In this document: piece by piece, positions 55,845-64,000 of the stretch
Numbering within the stretch: position 1 is the first letter of the stretch
Layout: each line of letters begins with the position of its first letter
Assembly (NCBI RefSeq): GCF_004343075.1
Contig: NZ_SLXP01000001.1
Coordinates: forward strand, 426,474-490,473
DNA length: 64,000 nucleotides
DNA from: Rhodovulum marinum
Lineage (GTDB): Bacteria; Pseudomonadota; Alphaproteobacteria; Rhodobacterales; Rhodobacteraceae
Reading direction: 5' to 3'
Made by a program: the position numbers and the translations under genes
Notes under the pieces: generated by a model
The model's input: the letters and a program-made list of their open reading frames with translations, nothing else
The model's database searches: none
Told to the model about the DNA's origin: nothing

Positions 55845-58367
55845 CTATTCCCGTGCGCGCAGGACCCGCGCGGGTCGCGCCGCAAGTGGCCGCCAGGCGA
55901 AGGCAAGCCCGGCAAGCAGGGTGGCAAGGGCACCGCCCAGCACGATCGCCACGGCAGAGCCCGGTTCGAACTCGTAGCCCCCCATCATCACGAATTCCAT
56001 GACGGCCCAGCCGGCCACTCCGCCCGCAACGATGGCCACCGCGCCGGCCGCAGCCCCCAGCATGGCCGAGCGCAGTGCGAAATAGGCCAGCACCTGCCCC
56101 CGGACAGCGCCCACGGTCTTCAGCACGGCTGACTCGAAGATGCGCGCCCGTTCGCCCGCCGCCGCCGCGCCGATCAGCACGATCACCCCCGTAACCAGCG
56201 TCGCAGATGCGCCGTAGCCGATCGCCGCAGCCAGCGAGCCCAGCACCTCGGCCACCCGGTCGATGGCATCCCGCACCCGGATCGCGGTGATGTTCGGATA
56301 GGCCGAGGCGAGGTCGCGCAGAATCGCCGCCTCTGCCTCGGGTTCGGCATAGATCGTGGCGATATGGGTGTGCGGCGCCCCCATCAGCGCCGCGGGGTTC
56401 ATCGCCATCACGAAACCGATCCCGGCCGTCGAGAAATCCACCGCACGAAAGCTTGTGACCGTTGCGGTGATGTCGCGCCCCAGGATGTTCACCGTCACCT
56501 CGTCGCCGAGCTTCAGCCCGATTTCCTCTGCCTCCTCGTCGGCAAAGCTCATCTGCGGCGGTCCGTCATAGCCTTCGGGCCACCATTGACCGGCGTTGAC
56601 GATCGTGCCCTCGGGCGGGGCGGCGGAATAGGTCACGCCGCGGTCGCCCCTTATGACCCAGTGATCGCCCGCGACCTCCTTGGCCGGGCGGCCGTTGATC
56701 CGGGTTATGACCCCGCGCAGCATGGGCGCGGTCTCGACCTTGCTAACGCCCGGGTCACCGGTCAGCCGCGTCAGCACCCCATCCAGCTGCTCGGGCTGAA
56801 TATCGACCACGAAATAGGACGGCGCGCGCTCGGGCAATTCCTGCTGGATCGCGCTGCGCAGGTTGGCGTCGATCTGGCCGATTGCGGCAAGAATCGACAA
56901 CCCCAACCCCAAGGACAAAACAACTGACGTGGTCTCGCCCGCCGGTCCCCCCACTGCGCCCAGCGCCAACCTGACGGACGTCCGACCGCGCAAAAACCGC
57001 GCGCGGGCCAACCGGCGCGCCAGACGCCGGAGCCCCACCGCGGCCAGTGCCAGCAGGCCCAGCGCGGCGACGATACCAAAGGCCGACCACAGCGCCAGTT
57101 TCGGCACACCCGAGAACCAGGCCGCCACCCCGATCAGCAGAGCAGCAAGTGCCCCGGTTGCGGCCACATAGATCGGGCGCGGCCAGACCCGCACCCGTCC
57201 CGACACGTCGCGGAACAGCGCCGCGGCGCGCACCTCTTCCGTCCGGGCGAGGGGCCAAAGCGTGAAGAGCAGCGCAGTGAGAATGCCGTAAAGCGCCGCC
57301 TCGGCCAGCGGCCCGGGATGGACCTGGACCTCGACCGGCACGGGCAGCTGCGCCTGGATGAAGGGTGCCGCCAAGATCGGCGCCAGTGCCCCAAGCACAA
57401 GGCCGACAGCGATCCCCAGGCCCGCCAGCGTGCCAATCTGGATCAGGTAGGCCAGCAGGATCGTCCGCCCTTCGGCCCCAAGCGTCTTGAGCGTGGCGAT
57501 CACCTCGGTCTTGCCGTCCAGATAGGCGCGCACCGCCGCCGACACGCCCACGCCGCCGACCGCAAGCCCGGCCAACCCCACCAGCACCAGGAACGATCCC
57601 ATCCGGTCGACAAAACGCGTCATCCCGGGCGCGCCGTTTCGCGCATCGCGCCAGCGCATGCCCCTGTCGGCAAAGCGGGCATCGGCGCGGGCCTCGAGCG
57701 CGGCCATATCGGCGCCCTCGGGCAATGCGAGGCGGTATTTCGTCTCGAACAGCGTGCCGGGCGCCAGCAATCCCGACCCTTCCAACGCCTCGGTACGGAT
57801 CAACAATCTCGGACCAAGGCCAAACCCGTCCCCCGCCCCATCCGGTTCGCGCGTCAGGATCGCGCTCAACCTGTATTCGGCCGTACCCAGGCGAAAGTCA
57901 TCACCGGGCGTCAAGCCCAACCGGTCGGCCAGAACCCGTTCCATCACAGCGCCATTGCCTGCAAGCGCCTCGTCCAATGGGATCGGCGGATCAAGTTCGA
58001 CCCGGCCATACAGCGGATAGGCGCCGTCGACCCCCTTGACCTGGGTCAGCCCCCGTTCGGTGACGGCGCCGCGCTCGACCACCACCATGGACCGGAAATC
58101 GACGATCTCGGACACACGCGTTGCAGTCGCGTCCATCCACGCCCGTTCCTCGGGTTCGGCATAGCGATAGGTCAGCGACATCTCGGCATCCCCGCCGAGC
58201 AGCACCGCCCCCTCGCGCTTCAGCCCGCCCTCGATGCTTTCACGCACGGAGCCCACCGCGGCGATGGCCGCAACGCCAAGGGCAAGACAGGCCAGAAAGA
58301 CATAGAACCCGCGCAATCCCCCGCGCAACTCCCGCCGGGCGATGCGAATAGCGACGGGCAGGCTCAT
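55845..58367 (-). CDS. ABC transporter permease, YbbP/FtsX type
   Basis: Large MacB/FtsX-like permease, 840 aa, with about ten TM helices in two FtsX units. TM1 is at residues 20-42 (LRGFYVFLACLALGVAAIAA), followed by a 200-residue periplasmic domain, a first TM block near 260-420, a second periplasmic domain, and a C-terminal TM block from about 720. The order ATPase-permease beside a tesA-like gene is the conserved ybbA-ybbP-tesA arrangement. Its ATG overlaps the ATPase stop. Confidence 0.92.
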   Translation of the reverse strand: MSLPVAIRIARRELRGGLRGFYVFLACLALGVAAIAAVGSVRESIEGGLKREGAVLLGGDAEMSLTYRYAEPEERAWMDATATRVSEIVDFRSMVVVERGAVTERGLTQVKGVDGAYPLYGRVELDPPIPLDEALAGNGAVMERVLADRLGLTPGDDFRLGTAEYRLSAILTREPDGAGDGFGLGPRLLIRTEALEGSGLLAPGTLFETKYRLALPEGADMAALEARADARFADRGMRWRDARNGAPGMTRFVDRMGSFLVLVGLAGLAVGGVGVSAAVRAYLDGKTEVIATLKTLGAEGRTILLAYLIQIGTLAGLGIAVGLVLGALAPILAAPFIQAQLPVPVEVQVHPGPLAEAALYGILTALLFTLWPLARTEEVRAAALFRDVSGRVRVWPRPIYVAATGALAALLIGVAAWFSGVPKLALWSAFGIVAALGLLALAAVGLRRLARRLARARFLRGRTSVRLALGAVGGPAGETTSVVLSLGLGLSILAAIGQIDANLRSAIQQELPERAPSYFVVDIQPEQLDGVLTRLTGDPGVSKVETAPMLRGVITRINGRPAKEVAGDHWVIRGDRGVTYSAAPPEGTIVNAGQWWPEGYDGPPQMSFADEEAEEIGLKLGDEVTVNILGRDITATVTSFRAVDFSTAGIGFVMAMNPAALMGAPHTHIATIYAEPEAEAAILRDLASAYPNITAIRVRDAIDRVAEVLGSLAAAIGYGASATLVTGVIVLIGAAAAGERARIFESAVLKTVGAVRGQVLAYFALRSAMLGAAAGAVAIVAGGVAGWAVMEFVMMGGYEFEPGSAVAIVLGGALATLLAGLAFAWRPLAARPARVLRARE

Positions 58368-59059
58368 TCCGCCGCCCTCCGCGCCTCTTCGCCCGCGATT
58401 CGACCATCGGCCAGGCGCACCACGCGATCACAGCGCGCCGCAAGATCGGCGGCGTGGGTCACCAGCACCAGCGTCGCGCCATGCCGGTCGCGCAGCCCGA
58501 ACAACAGGTCCATGATCGCCGCGCCATTGGCCCCGTCGAGATTCCCGGTCGGTTCGTCGGCCAACAGGATATGAGGGCGCGGCGCGGCGGCCCGGGCCAA
58601 CGCCACGCGCTGTTGTTCGCCACCCGACATCTGGTTGGGATAATGGTCCATGCGCGCGCCCAGCCCCACCGTGCGCAACTCCTCGGCCGCCCGGTCGAAC
58701 GCATCGCGATGCCCGGCCAGTTCCAGCGGCGTCGCCACGTTTTCCAGCGCGGTCATCGTCGGGATCAGGTGGAAAGACTGGAAGACGACGCCCATATGAT
58801 CCCTGCGGAACCGGGCAAGCTGGTCCTCGTTCATCGCGGTCAGGTCGTGGCCCAGCGCCGTCACCCGGCCCGAACTGGCCCGTTCGAGCCCGCCCATAAG
58901 CATGAGGAGAGACGATTTGCCCGACCCCGACGGCCCGATCAGCCCCAGCGTTTCGCCCGGCGTCACGTCAAGCGTGATCCCGTGCAGGATTTCCACCGGG
59001 CCGGCATTTCCGGCCAGGGTCAGGGTAACATCGGCGAGAGATAGGATCGGGTCTGCCAT
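58364..59059 (-). CDS. ABC transporter ATP-binding protein, YbbA/LolD type
   Basis: ATPase of 231 aa for the adjacent FtsX-type permease. Walker [18 protein letters not shown] is near residue 42, the signature [14 protein letters not shown] near 150, and Walker [17 protein letters not shown] near 170, of the MacB/LolD/YbbA subfamily. ATG 59059 is the right start; further upstream the frame crosses the divergent esterase promoter. The system's substrate is unknown in most bacteria. Confidence 0.95.
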   Translation of the reverse strand: MADPILSLADVTLTLAGNAGPVEILHGITLDVTPGETLGLIGPSGSGKSSLLMLMGGLERASSGRVTALGHDLTAMNEDQLARFRRDHMGVVFQSFHLIPTMTALENVATPLELAGHRDAFDRAAEELRTVGLGARMDHYPNQMSGGEQQRVALARAAAPRPHILLADEPTGNLDGANGAAIMDLLFGLRDRHGATLVLVTHAADLAARCDRVVRLADGRIAGEEARRAAE

Positions 59060-59138
59060 TGGGGGCCTTCTGCGAACGGGGCGTGGTTGTGCATATGGGG
59101 CATGTGGCCACGCGCTCAAGCTTTTCGCCGCGAAGGCG

Positions 59139-59762
59139 GTGGTGTTGGCCGGCCTCACGACAACGGCATCGGCCGAGGTGACGATCGCAGCGCTGGGCGA
59201 CAGCCTGACCCAGGGCTACGGGCTGGCGCAGGGCGACGGGTTCGTCCCGCAACTTCAGGACTGGTTGCGCGATCACGGCGCCGAGGCGACGGTTCTGAAC
59301 GCCGGTGTCTCGGGCGACACCACCGCGGGCGGGCTGTCGCGCGTGGCCTGGACGCTGACGCCCGATGTCGACGCGATGATCGTGGCGCTTGGCGGCAACG
59401 ACCTGCTCAGGGGGATCGACCCGGCCGCGTCGCGGGCCAATCTCGAAGGCATCCTGAAGGCCGCCCGCGAGGCCGGAGTCGAGGTGCTGCTCGTTGGCCT
59501 CAGCGCACCGGGCAATTACGGCCCCGAGTACAAGGCCGCCTTCGACGCGATGTATCCCGACCTCGCACAGACCTATGGCACCCTCTATTTTGAAAGCTTC
59601 CTCAAGGGACTGACGGATCTGCCAGACCGCGGAACGGCGATGCGCGACTACATGCAGCAGGACGGCATCCACCCCTCGGCCGCCGGCGTGGCGCGAATCG
59701 TCGAGGCAATGGGACCCGCGGTTCTGGACCTCGTCGAACGCGCGAACGGGTCAGGCTCATAG
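59139..59762 (+). CDS. TesA-like GDSL arylesterase / lysophospholipase, start uncertain
   Basis: SGNH hydrolase of about 205 residues. AALGDSLTQGYGLAQGDGFV holds the nucleophile Ser, NAGVSGDTTAGGLSRVAW the oxyanion Gly, VALGGNDLLRGIDP the Asn, and DGIHPSAAGVARIV the catalytic Asp-His. A periplasmic signal peptide is expected: in-frame LKLFAAKAVVLAGLTTTASA fits well, but it has no ATG, GTG or TTG before it. The only usual start codons are GTG 59139 and 59142, which leave a shortened leader. A CTG at 59070 or an ATT at 59058 could be used instead. Divergent from ybbA. Confidence 0.82.
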   Translation: MVLAGLTTTASAEVTIAALGDSLTQGYGLAQGDGFVPQLQDWLRDHGAEATVLNAGVSGDTTAGGLSRVAWTLTPDVDAMIVALGGNDLLRGIDPAASRANLEGILKAAREAGVEVLLVGLSAPGNYGPEYKAAFDAMYPDLAQTYGTLYFESFLKGLTDLPDRGTAMRDYMQQDGIHPSAAGVARIVEAMGPAVLDLVERANGSGS

Positions 59763-59822
59763 ACGCACCACCCTGCCCGGTTCGAACGCTCTTGCACCGA
59801 TAGTCACCTTGCACCCGTCCGA

Positions 59823-59846
59823 GGGACCGGCCGAAGGGCCGGCCCC
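59823..59846. terminator. Hairpin between convergent esterase and flavin oxidoreductase genes
   Basis: A 10-base-pair stem GGGACCGGCC/GGCCGGCCCC, with one A-C mismatch and a GAAG tetraloop, in the gap between the stops at 59762 and 59889. It probably terminates both transcripts. Confidence 0.55.
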
Positions 59847-59888
59847 GAGAGGAAAGGCTTGCGCCGCAGGCGCGCAATCTGATCGGGG

Positions 59889-61925
59889 CTACCAGCGCAG
59901 CCCATGGCGGAGCGCATCATATATGCCGGCATGGATATTGCGCGACGCGATGGCGTCACCGATCCGGTAAAGCACGAAACGGCCATCAGGGTTCCTCGTC
60001 GGGAACGGGTCGCCCGAACCGATCAGCGCAGGGTAATCGATCGTGCCAAGATTGATGCTGACGCCCCTGAGCGCATGATACAGTTCATCGAGCGCGGCGG
60101 TACCGTGTTCCACCACCACCTGGTCGACCCTGCGTTCATCGGACCAGCCGCGCGCGTGATCGCTGCCCAGCGTCGCCACCAGTTCGTTGCCTTCGCGGCG
60201 AATCGCGACCAAGCGGGTATTGATCGTGACCCGCACGTTCGTTTCGGCAAAACTCGTGGCATAGGGCGCGTGGTTCATGCCACCCATCTCGGGGGCGAAG
60301 AACCGTTCGGGGCTGACCAGTTCCACTTCCGCGCCCGCGCGGCCCAGAACCTCGGCCGCGCTCATCCCCGGGTGTCCGCCGTTGTCGTCATAGACCAAAA
60401 CCCGCGCCGCCGGTTTCACCGCGCCCGAAAGGACATCCCAGCTCGAAACGGTCAACTCCACTCCCTCCATCTCGGGGGGCTGCGGCAAGCCACCCGTGGC
60501 GATCACCACCACCTCGGGGTTCAGCGCCAGCACGTCTTCGGGCTCGGCCCAGGTGTTATAGCGGATCTCGACGCCCAGCCGCTCGAGTTCCGCCACGCGC
60601 CAGTCAACGATCCCCGCCATCTCGCGCCGCCGTGGATTCGCGGTCAACAGGTTGATCTGCCCGCCCGCACGATTCGCAGCTTCCAAGACGGTCACCCGGT
60701 GCCCCCGTTCGGCAGCCACGCGCGCAGCCTCCAGCCCCGCGGGCCCCGCCCCCACAATCACCGCGCGGCGGGGGTTTGCGGCACGCGGGATCTCGTGCGG
60801 CATCCAGCCCTCGCGGCCCGTAGCGGCGTTGTGGACGCACAGCGCCTCGCCCCCTTCGTAGATGCGGTCGAGGCAATAGGTGGCGCCGACGCAAGGCCTG
60901 ATGCGGGTTTCCTGGCCGGCAGCGAGCTTGCGGCCGATATGCGGGTCGGCCATGTGGGCGCGGGTCATGCCCACCATGTCGAGCTTGCCAGCCGCCACCG
61001 CGTGGCGCGCGGTCGCCACATCGGAAATCTTGGCGGCATGGAACATCGCGATCCCGGTTTCCGCACGCACCTCGCCTGCGAAATCCAGGTGCGGGGCCGA
61101 GGGCATGCCCTGCACCGGGATGACGCCGGTCAGTTCGGCATCTGTCGTGATCCGGCCGCGGATAAGGTTCAGGAAATCCACCTTGCCGCTGCCCGCAAGG
61201 CGGCGACAGATCTCGACACCATCGGTCCGCGTGATCCCCTTGTCGAACTGCTCGTCGGCGACCAGCCGCAGTCCCACGATGAAATCGGGGCCAACGGTGC
61301 CCCGCACCGCGTCCAGGACCGCCCAGGTAAACCGCAGCCGGTTGTCGAGCGATCCGCCCCACTCATCCTCGCGCCGGTTCTGGTATGGCGACCAGAAGGC
61401 ATCCATAAGGTGGCCATAAGCCTCGATCTCGATGCCATCCAGCCCCGCCGCCTGCATCCGTTGCGCCGCCGCCGCGTAATCGGCCACGATCCGCGCGATG
61501 TCCCAGTCCTCCATTTCCTTGGAAAAGGCACGGTGGGCGGGTTCGCGCATGGCCGATGGCGCAAGGACCGGCAGCCAGTCGCCCTTGTTCCACCCCGTGC
61601 GCCAACCCAGGTGGGTCAGTTGGATCATCACCGCCGTGCCGTGTTCGTGGCAGGCATCCGCCAGTTCGGCCATCCAGGGCACGATCTCGTCGCGATAGGC
61701 CAAGAGGTTCCCGAACGCCTCGGGACTGTCGGGCGATACGACGGCGGATCCCGCAGTCATCGTCAGCGCAATGCCCCCCTTGGCCTTCTCGACATGGTAA
61801 AGCCGATACCGCTCCTTCGGCATCCCGTCCTCGGAATAGGCGGGTTCGTGCGCGGTGGACATCAGCCGGTTGCGCAATGTCAGATGCTTCAGGCGATAGG
61901 GTGTCAGCAGCGGATCGGTGGACAT
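59889..61925 (-). CDS. NADH:flavin oxidoreductase, 2,4-dienoyl-CoA reductase / dimethylglycine demethylase-like
   Basis: FMN, FAD and probably Fe-S oxidoreductase, 678 aa. The N-terminal TIM barrel has LTPYRLKHLTLRNRLMST and IEIEAYGHLMDAFWSPYQN. The cluster region is RPCVGATYCLDRIYEGGEAL followed by CVHN near residue 343. A Rossmann domain follows: AVIVGAGPAGLEAARVAAER near 388. In E. coli FadH the cluster has four Cys in CxxCxxxC-x11-C; here the second Cys is Ala. Relatives demethylate dimethylglycine or stachydrine, or reduce dienoyl-CoA; the substrate cannot be chosen from sequence. It stands alone on the minus strand. Confidence 0.85.
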   Translation of the reverse strand: MSTDPLLTPYRLKHLTLRNRLMSTAHEPAYSEDGMPKERYRLYHVEKAKGGIALTMTAGSAVVSPDSPEAFGNLLAYRDEIVPWMAELADACHEHGTAVMIQLTHLGWRTGWNKGDWLPVLAPSAMREPAHRAFSKEMEDWDIARIVADYAAAAQRMQAAGLDGIEIEAYGHLMDAFWSPYQNRREDEWGGSLDNRLRFTWAVLDAVRGTVGPDFIVGLRLVADEQFDKGITRTDGVEICRRLAGSGKVDFLNLIRGRITTDAELTGVIPVQGMPSAPHLDFAGEVRAETGIAMFHAAKISDVATARHAVAAGKLDMVGMTRAHMADPHIGRKLAAGQETRIRPCVGATYCLDRIYEGGEALCVHNAATGREGWMPHEIPRAANPRRAVIVGAGPAGLEAARVAAERGHRVTVLEAANRAGGQINLLTANPRRREMAGIVDWRVAELERLGVEIRYNTWAEPEDVLALNPEVVVIATGGLPQPPEMEGVELTVSSWDVLSGAVKPAARVLVYDDNGGHPGMSAAEVLGRAGAEVELVSPERFFAPEMGGMNHAPYATSFAETNVRVTINTRLVAIRREGNELVATLGSDHARGWSDERRVDQVVVEHGTAALDELYHALRGVSINLGTIDYPALIGSGDPFPTRNPDGRFVLYRIGDAIASRNIHAGIYDALRHGLRW

Positions 61926-62036
61926 GGGCGGGCTCCTTCCCGATCAAACTAAGGGAGCCGTGCCGGCACCTCTGGTCAAGGCGCGACCCGTACGGGGGGC
62001 AGGGGCGACACGGCGGTCGCCCTGGAAAGCCGACGA

Positions 62037-62276
62037 ATGCAGATGGCGCTTTGCGCGGTCCTGCAGGACCAGTTGTCTGACCGTATTGCAGAGATGGAAG
62101 AGGTCATGCACGGGGTCGACGCCGACTCCGCCACGGCCCTCGAGGACAACCTTGCGACGGCACGACGCCTGATGGAGGTCGTAACCGAACGCAATGCGGA
62201 ATCCGCGGGAACGCGGACCGACTTCAAGACCGCCCGCGAGGCGGCGTTGGCCCGGGTCAGGGCCGCGGAGGGCTAA
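62037..62276 (+). CDS. Small helical hypothetical protein
   Basis: Protein of 79 aa preceded by GGAAAG. Codon usage is GC-rich at third positions and looks coding. The sequence is almost entirely helical and acidic (RIAEMEEVMHGVDADSATAL, NLATARRLMEVVTERN), with no signal peptide. It lies between the divergent oxidoreductase and the convergent hemC. I do not recognise a family; a short coiled-coil or partner protein is possible. Confidence 0.6.
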   Translation: MQMALCAVLQDQLSDRIAEMEEVMHGVDADSATALEDNLATARRLMEVVTERNAESAGTRTDFKTAREAALARVRAAEG

Positions 62277-62296
62277 CCCACCGCGGCCCGAAAAGA

Positions 62297-63247
62297 TCAG
62301 TCGTCGAGCCAGTCGAAGAAGCCTTCGCCCGCTTGCTCGCGCAGCTTCTTTCCAAGGGCCCAGCCCATCTCGGCGGCGTCCTCGATGGGGGCGCGGTCCT
62401 CGCCCTTGATGGATTCGGACCCGTCGGGCCGCAGGATCTCGCCGCGCAGCCAGATCTGGCCGCCCTCGTGCCGGGCCAGCCCGCCGATCGGGGTTTCGCA
62501 CGACCCGTCCAGTGCCGCAAGGAAGGCACGTTCACAGGCCATTTGCTCACCCGTTGCCTTGTCGTGCAGGGCTTCCAGCATGTGGATGGCCTGGGAGTCG
62601 TCCACCCGATGCTCGATCCCGATGGCACCCTGGGCGACGGCCGGCAGCATTTCCTCGGGCTCGATGGTCGATTGCGCGACCTCCTGCATGCCCAGGCGGT
62701 TCAACCCGGCCATCGCCAGGAAGGTGGCCTCGGCCACGCCATCGTCGAGCTTTTTCAGCCGGGTCTGCACGTTACCGCGGAATTCCACCACCTTCAGGTC
62801 CGGGCGATAGTTCAACAGCTGCGCGCGTCGGCGCAGGGACGAGGTGCCAACGACCGCCCCCTCCGCCAGGTCCTTGATCCCCTTGGCCTTGGGCGAAATG
62901 AAGGCGTCGCGGAAATCCTCCCGCGGCAGGAAGGTGTCCAGCACCAGCCCCTCGGGCTGTTCGACGCCCATGTCCTTGGTGGAATGCACCGCGATGTCGA
63001 TGCGCCCCTCCAGCATGGCATCCTCGATTTCCTTGGTGAACAGGCCCTTGCCGCCGATCTCCTTCAAGGCGCGGTCCAGCACCCGGTCGGCGATCGTGTT
63101 GATCACCACGATCTCGAACGCCTCTTCGGGCAGATCGAACGCGGCCATCAGACGGGCACGGGTTTCATGGGCCTGCGCCAGCGCCAGCGGAGACCCGCGG
63201 GTGCCGATCTTGAGGGGTGAAGCGGGGGAGGGAAGTGTGATAGCCAT
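62297..63247 (-). CDS. hemC: Hydroxymethylbilane synthase (porphobilinogen deaminase) HemC
   Basis: Polymerises four porphobilinogens into hydroxymethylbilane for haem and bacteriochlorophyll. The 316-aa protein has LKIGTRGSPLALAQAHETRA at the start, HSTKDMGVEQPEGLVLD near residue 80 with the catalytic Asp, GTSSLRRRAQLLNYRPDL, and the dipyrromethane-cofactor Cys in LDGSCETPIGGLA near residue 247. GAGG precedes ATG 63247. It is divergent from hemE, with 104 bases between them for both promoters. Confidence 0.97.
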   Translation of the reverse strand: MAITLPSPASPLKIGTRGSPLALAQAHETRARLMAAFDLPEEAFEIVVINTIADRVLDRALKEIGGKGLFTKEIEDAMLEGRIDIAVHSTKDMGVEQPEGLVLDTFLPREDFRDAFISPKAKGIKDLAEGAVVGTSSLRRRAQLLNYRPDLKVVEFRGNVQTRLKKLDDGVAEATFLAMAGLNRLGMQEVAQSTIEPEEMLPAVAQGAIGIEHRVDDSQAIHMLEALHDKATGEQMACERAFLAALDGSCETPIGGLARHEGGQIWLRGEILRPDGSESIKGEDRAPIEDAAEMGWALGKKLREQAGEGFFDWLDD

Positions 63248-63351
63248 GCGCCAAACCTCTAATCGCGTCACGTCGTCCTGACAACTCGGCCCGTCTTGAC
63301 ATGCTGACGCAAGCAGGGGACGACAGGCCGCACCAATAAACGGGGAAGACG

Positions 63352-64000
63352 ATGGCGGAAACCAAAAAACTTCTGAGGTCGCTGGCGGGGGAAACGCAGG
63401 CGGTGCCGCCGGTCTGGCTGATGCGCCAGGCGGGCCGTTACCTGCCCGAATATCGGGCCACCCGGGCCGAGGCAGGGGATTTCCTGTCGCTGTGCTACAA
63501 TTCCGACCTGGCCGCCGAGGTGACGCTTCAACCGATCCGCCGTTACGGTTTCGACGCGGCGATCCTGTTCGCCGATATCCTGCTGCTGCCGCAGGCGCTG
63601 GGGGCCGAACTGTGGTTCGTTACCGGCGAGGGGCCGCGGCTTTCGACCATCACCGGCCCCGAGGGGCTTGCCCCGCTCAAGGGCAAGGACGACATCCACG
63701 ACCACATGGCGCCGGTTTATGAAACCGTGCGGATCCTGTCGCGCGAACTTCCCTCCGAGACCACGTTGATCGGCTTTGCCGGCGCGCCCTGGACCGTCGC
63801 CACCTACATGATTGCCGGGCGCGGCACCCCCGACCAGGGCCCGGCACATGCGCTCAAGGCGGCGGATCGGGCGACGTTCGAGGCGCTGATCGACCTCTTG
63901 ACGGAGTCCACCATCGAGTACCTGTCCAAACAGGTCGAGGCCGGCGCCGAGGTCGTGAAGATCTTCGACAGCTGGGCCGGGTCGCTGAAGGGCGACGATT
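63352..64000 (+). CDS. hemE: Uroporphyrinogen decarboxylase HemE, C-terminus cut by window edge
   Basis: Decarboxylates uroporphyrinogen III to coproporphyrinogen III. The first 216 of about 345 residues are present. The signature [20 protein letters not shown] is near residue 20, followed by [20 protein letters not shown] and [17 protein letters not shown]. The start is ATG 63352 behind GGGGAAGA. A TTGACA box at 63296-63301 could belong to its promoter, but no clear -10 follows. The gene is open to the right window edge. Confidence 0.96.
   Translation, partial: MAETKKLLRSLAGETQAVPPVWLMRQAGRYLPEYRATRAEAGDFLSLCYNSDLAAEVTLQPIRRYGFDAAILFADILLLPQALGAELWFVTGEGPRLSTITGPEGLAPLKGKDDIHDHMAPVYETVRILSRELPSETTLIGFAGAPWTVATYMIAGRGTPDQGPAHALKAADRATFEALIDLLTESTIEYLSKQVEAGAEVVKIFDSWAGSLKGDD

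Overview
The window reads as chromosome of a high-GC alphaproteobacterium of the Rhodobacteraceae (Roseobacter-like). The evidence is the dense, ATGA-overlapped gene packing, the number of TRAP transporters, a urease operon with small interleaved genes next to a urtABCDE urea importer, and the ybbAP-tesA, panBC and hemC/hemE sets. I saw no rRNA, tRNA, CRISPR array, transposase, phage gene or plasmid origin. Nearly everything is ordinary coding sequence; the large antisense reading frames are GC-driven shadows and are left out.

Layout. 1-3410: a TRAP carboxylate transporter (dctM cut by the window edge, dctQ, dctP) divergent from a GntR/FCD regulator, with a TTGTATACAA palindrome between them. 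3411-5670: a TPP riboswitch and thiC. 5687-16528: a catabolic island with a seven-gene minus-strand run (glyoxylate-type aminotransferase, a second TRAP transporter, a crotonase-fold protein, a CaiB-type CoA-transferase, an MhpD-type hydratase). It is divergent from a 970-residue FAD/Fe-S 2-hydroxyacid dehydrogenase and a GntR regulator, with an AT-rich palindrome in the shared promoter. 16636-21535: a DUF2478 protein and an MFP/RND efflux pair. 21661-23460: a flavin monooxygenase with an N-terminal NTF2-like domain.

23605-30472 (minus) is the urease operon ureD-ureA-hupE-ureB-hyp-DUF1311-ureC-DUF1127-ureE-ureF-ureG. 30831-36794 (plus) is urtABCDE. Together they import urea, hydrolyse it and supply the nickel. 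37155-40793 is a CecR-like TetR regulator with a compact YbhG/F/S-like ABC exporter. 40958-45152 (minus) is a second RND efflux pair with an AcrR-like operator upstream. 46136-49803 holds deoC, a small winged-helix-like gene of lower GC, and a two-domain ALDH16-like aldehyde dehydrogenase.

49806-64000 is mostly housekeeping: a DUF1523 protein and a small membrane protein, an M20 deacylase, panC-panB, an orphan oligopeptide-type binding protein, a ybbA/ybbP ABC system divergent from a tesA-like esterase, an FMN/FAD oxidoreductase of the dienoyl-CoA reductase / dimethylglycine demethylase type, a small orphan gene, hemC, and the 5' part of hemE.

The best candidate for an undescribed system is the 5.7-16.5 kb catabolic island. 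Its enzymes are recognisable by family, but I cannot match their combination to a pathway I know. All functions are inferred from translated sequence and gene order; no database search was run.
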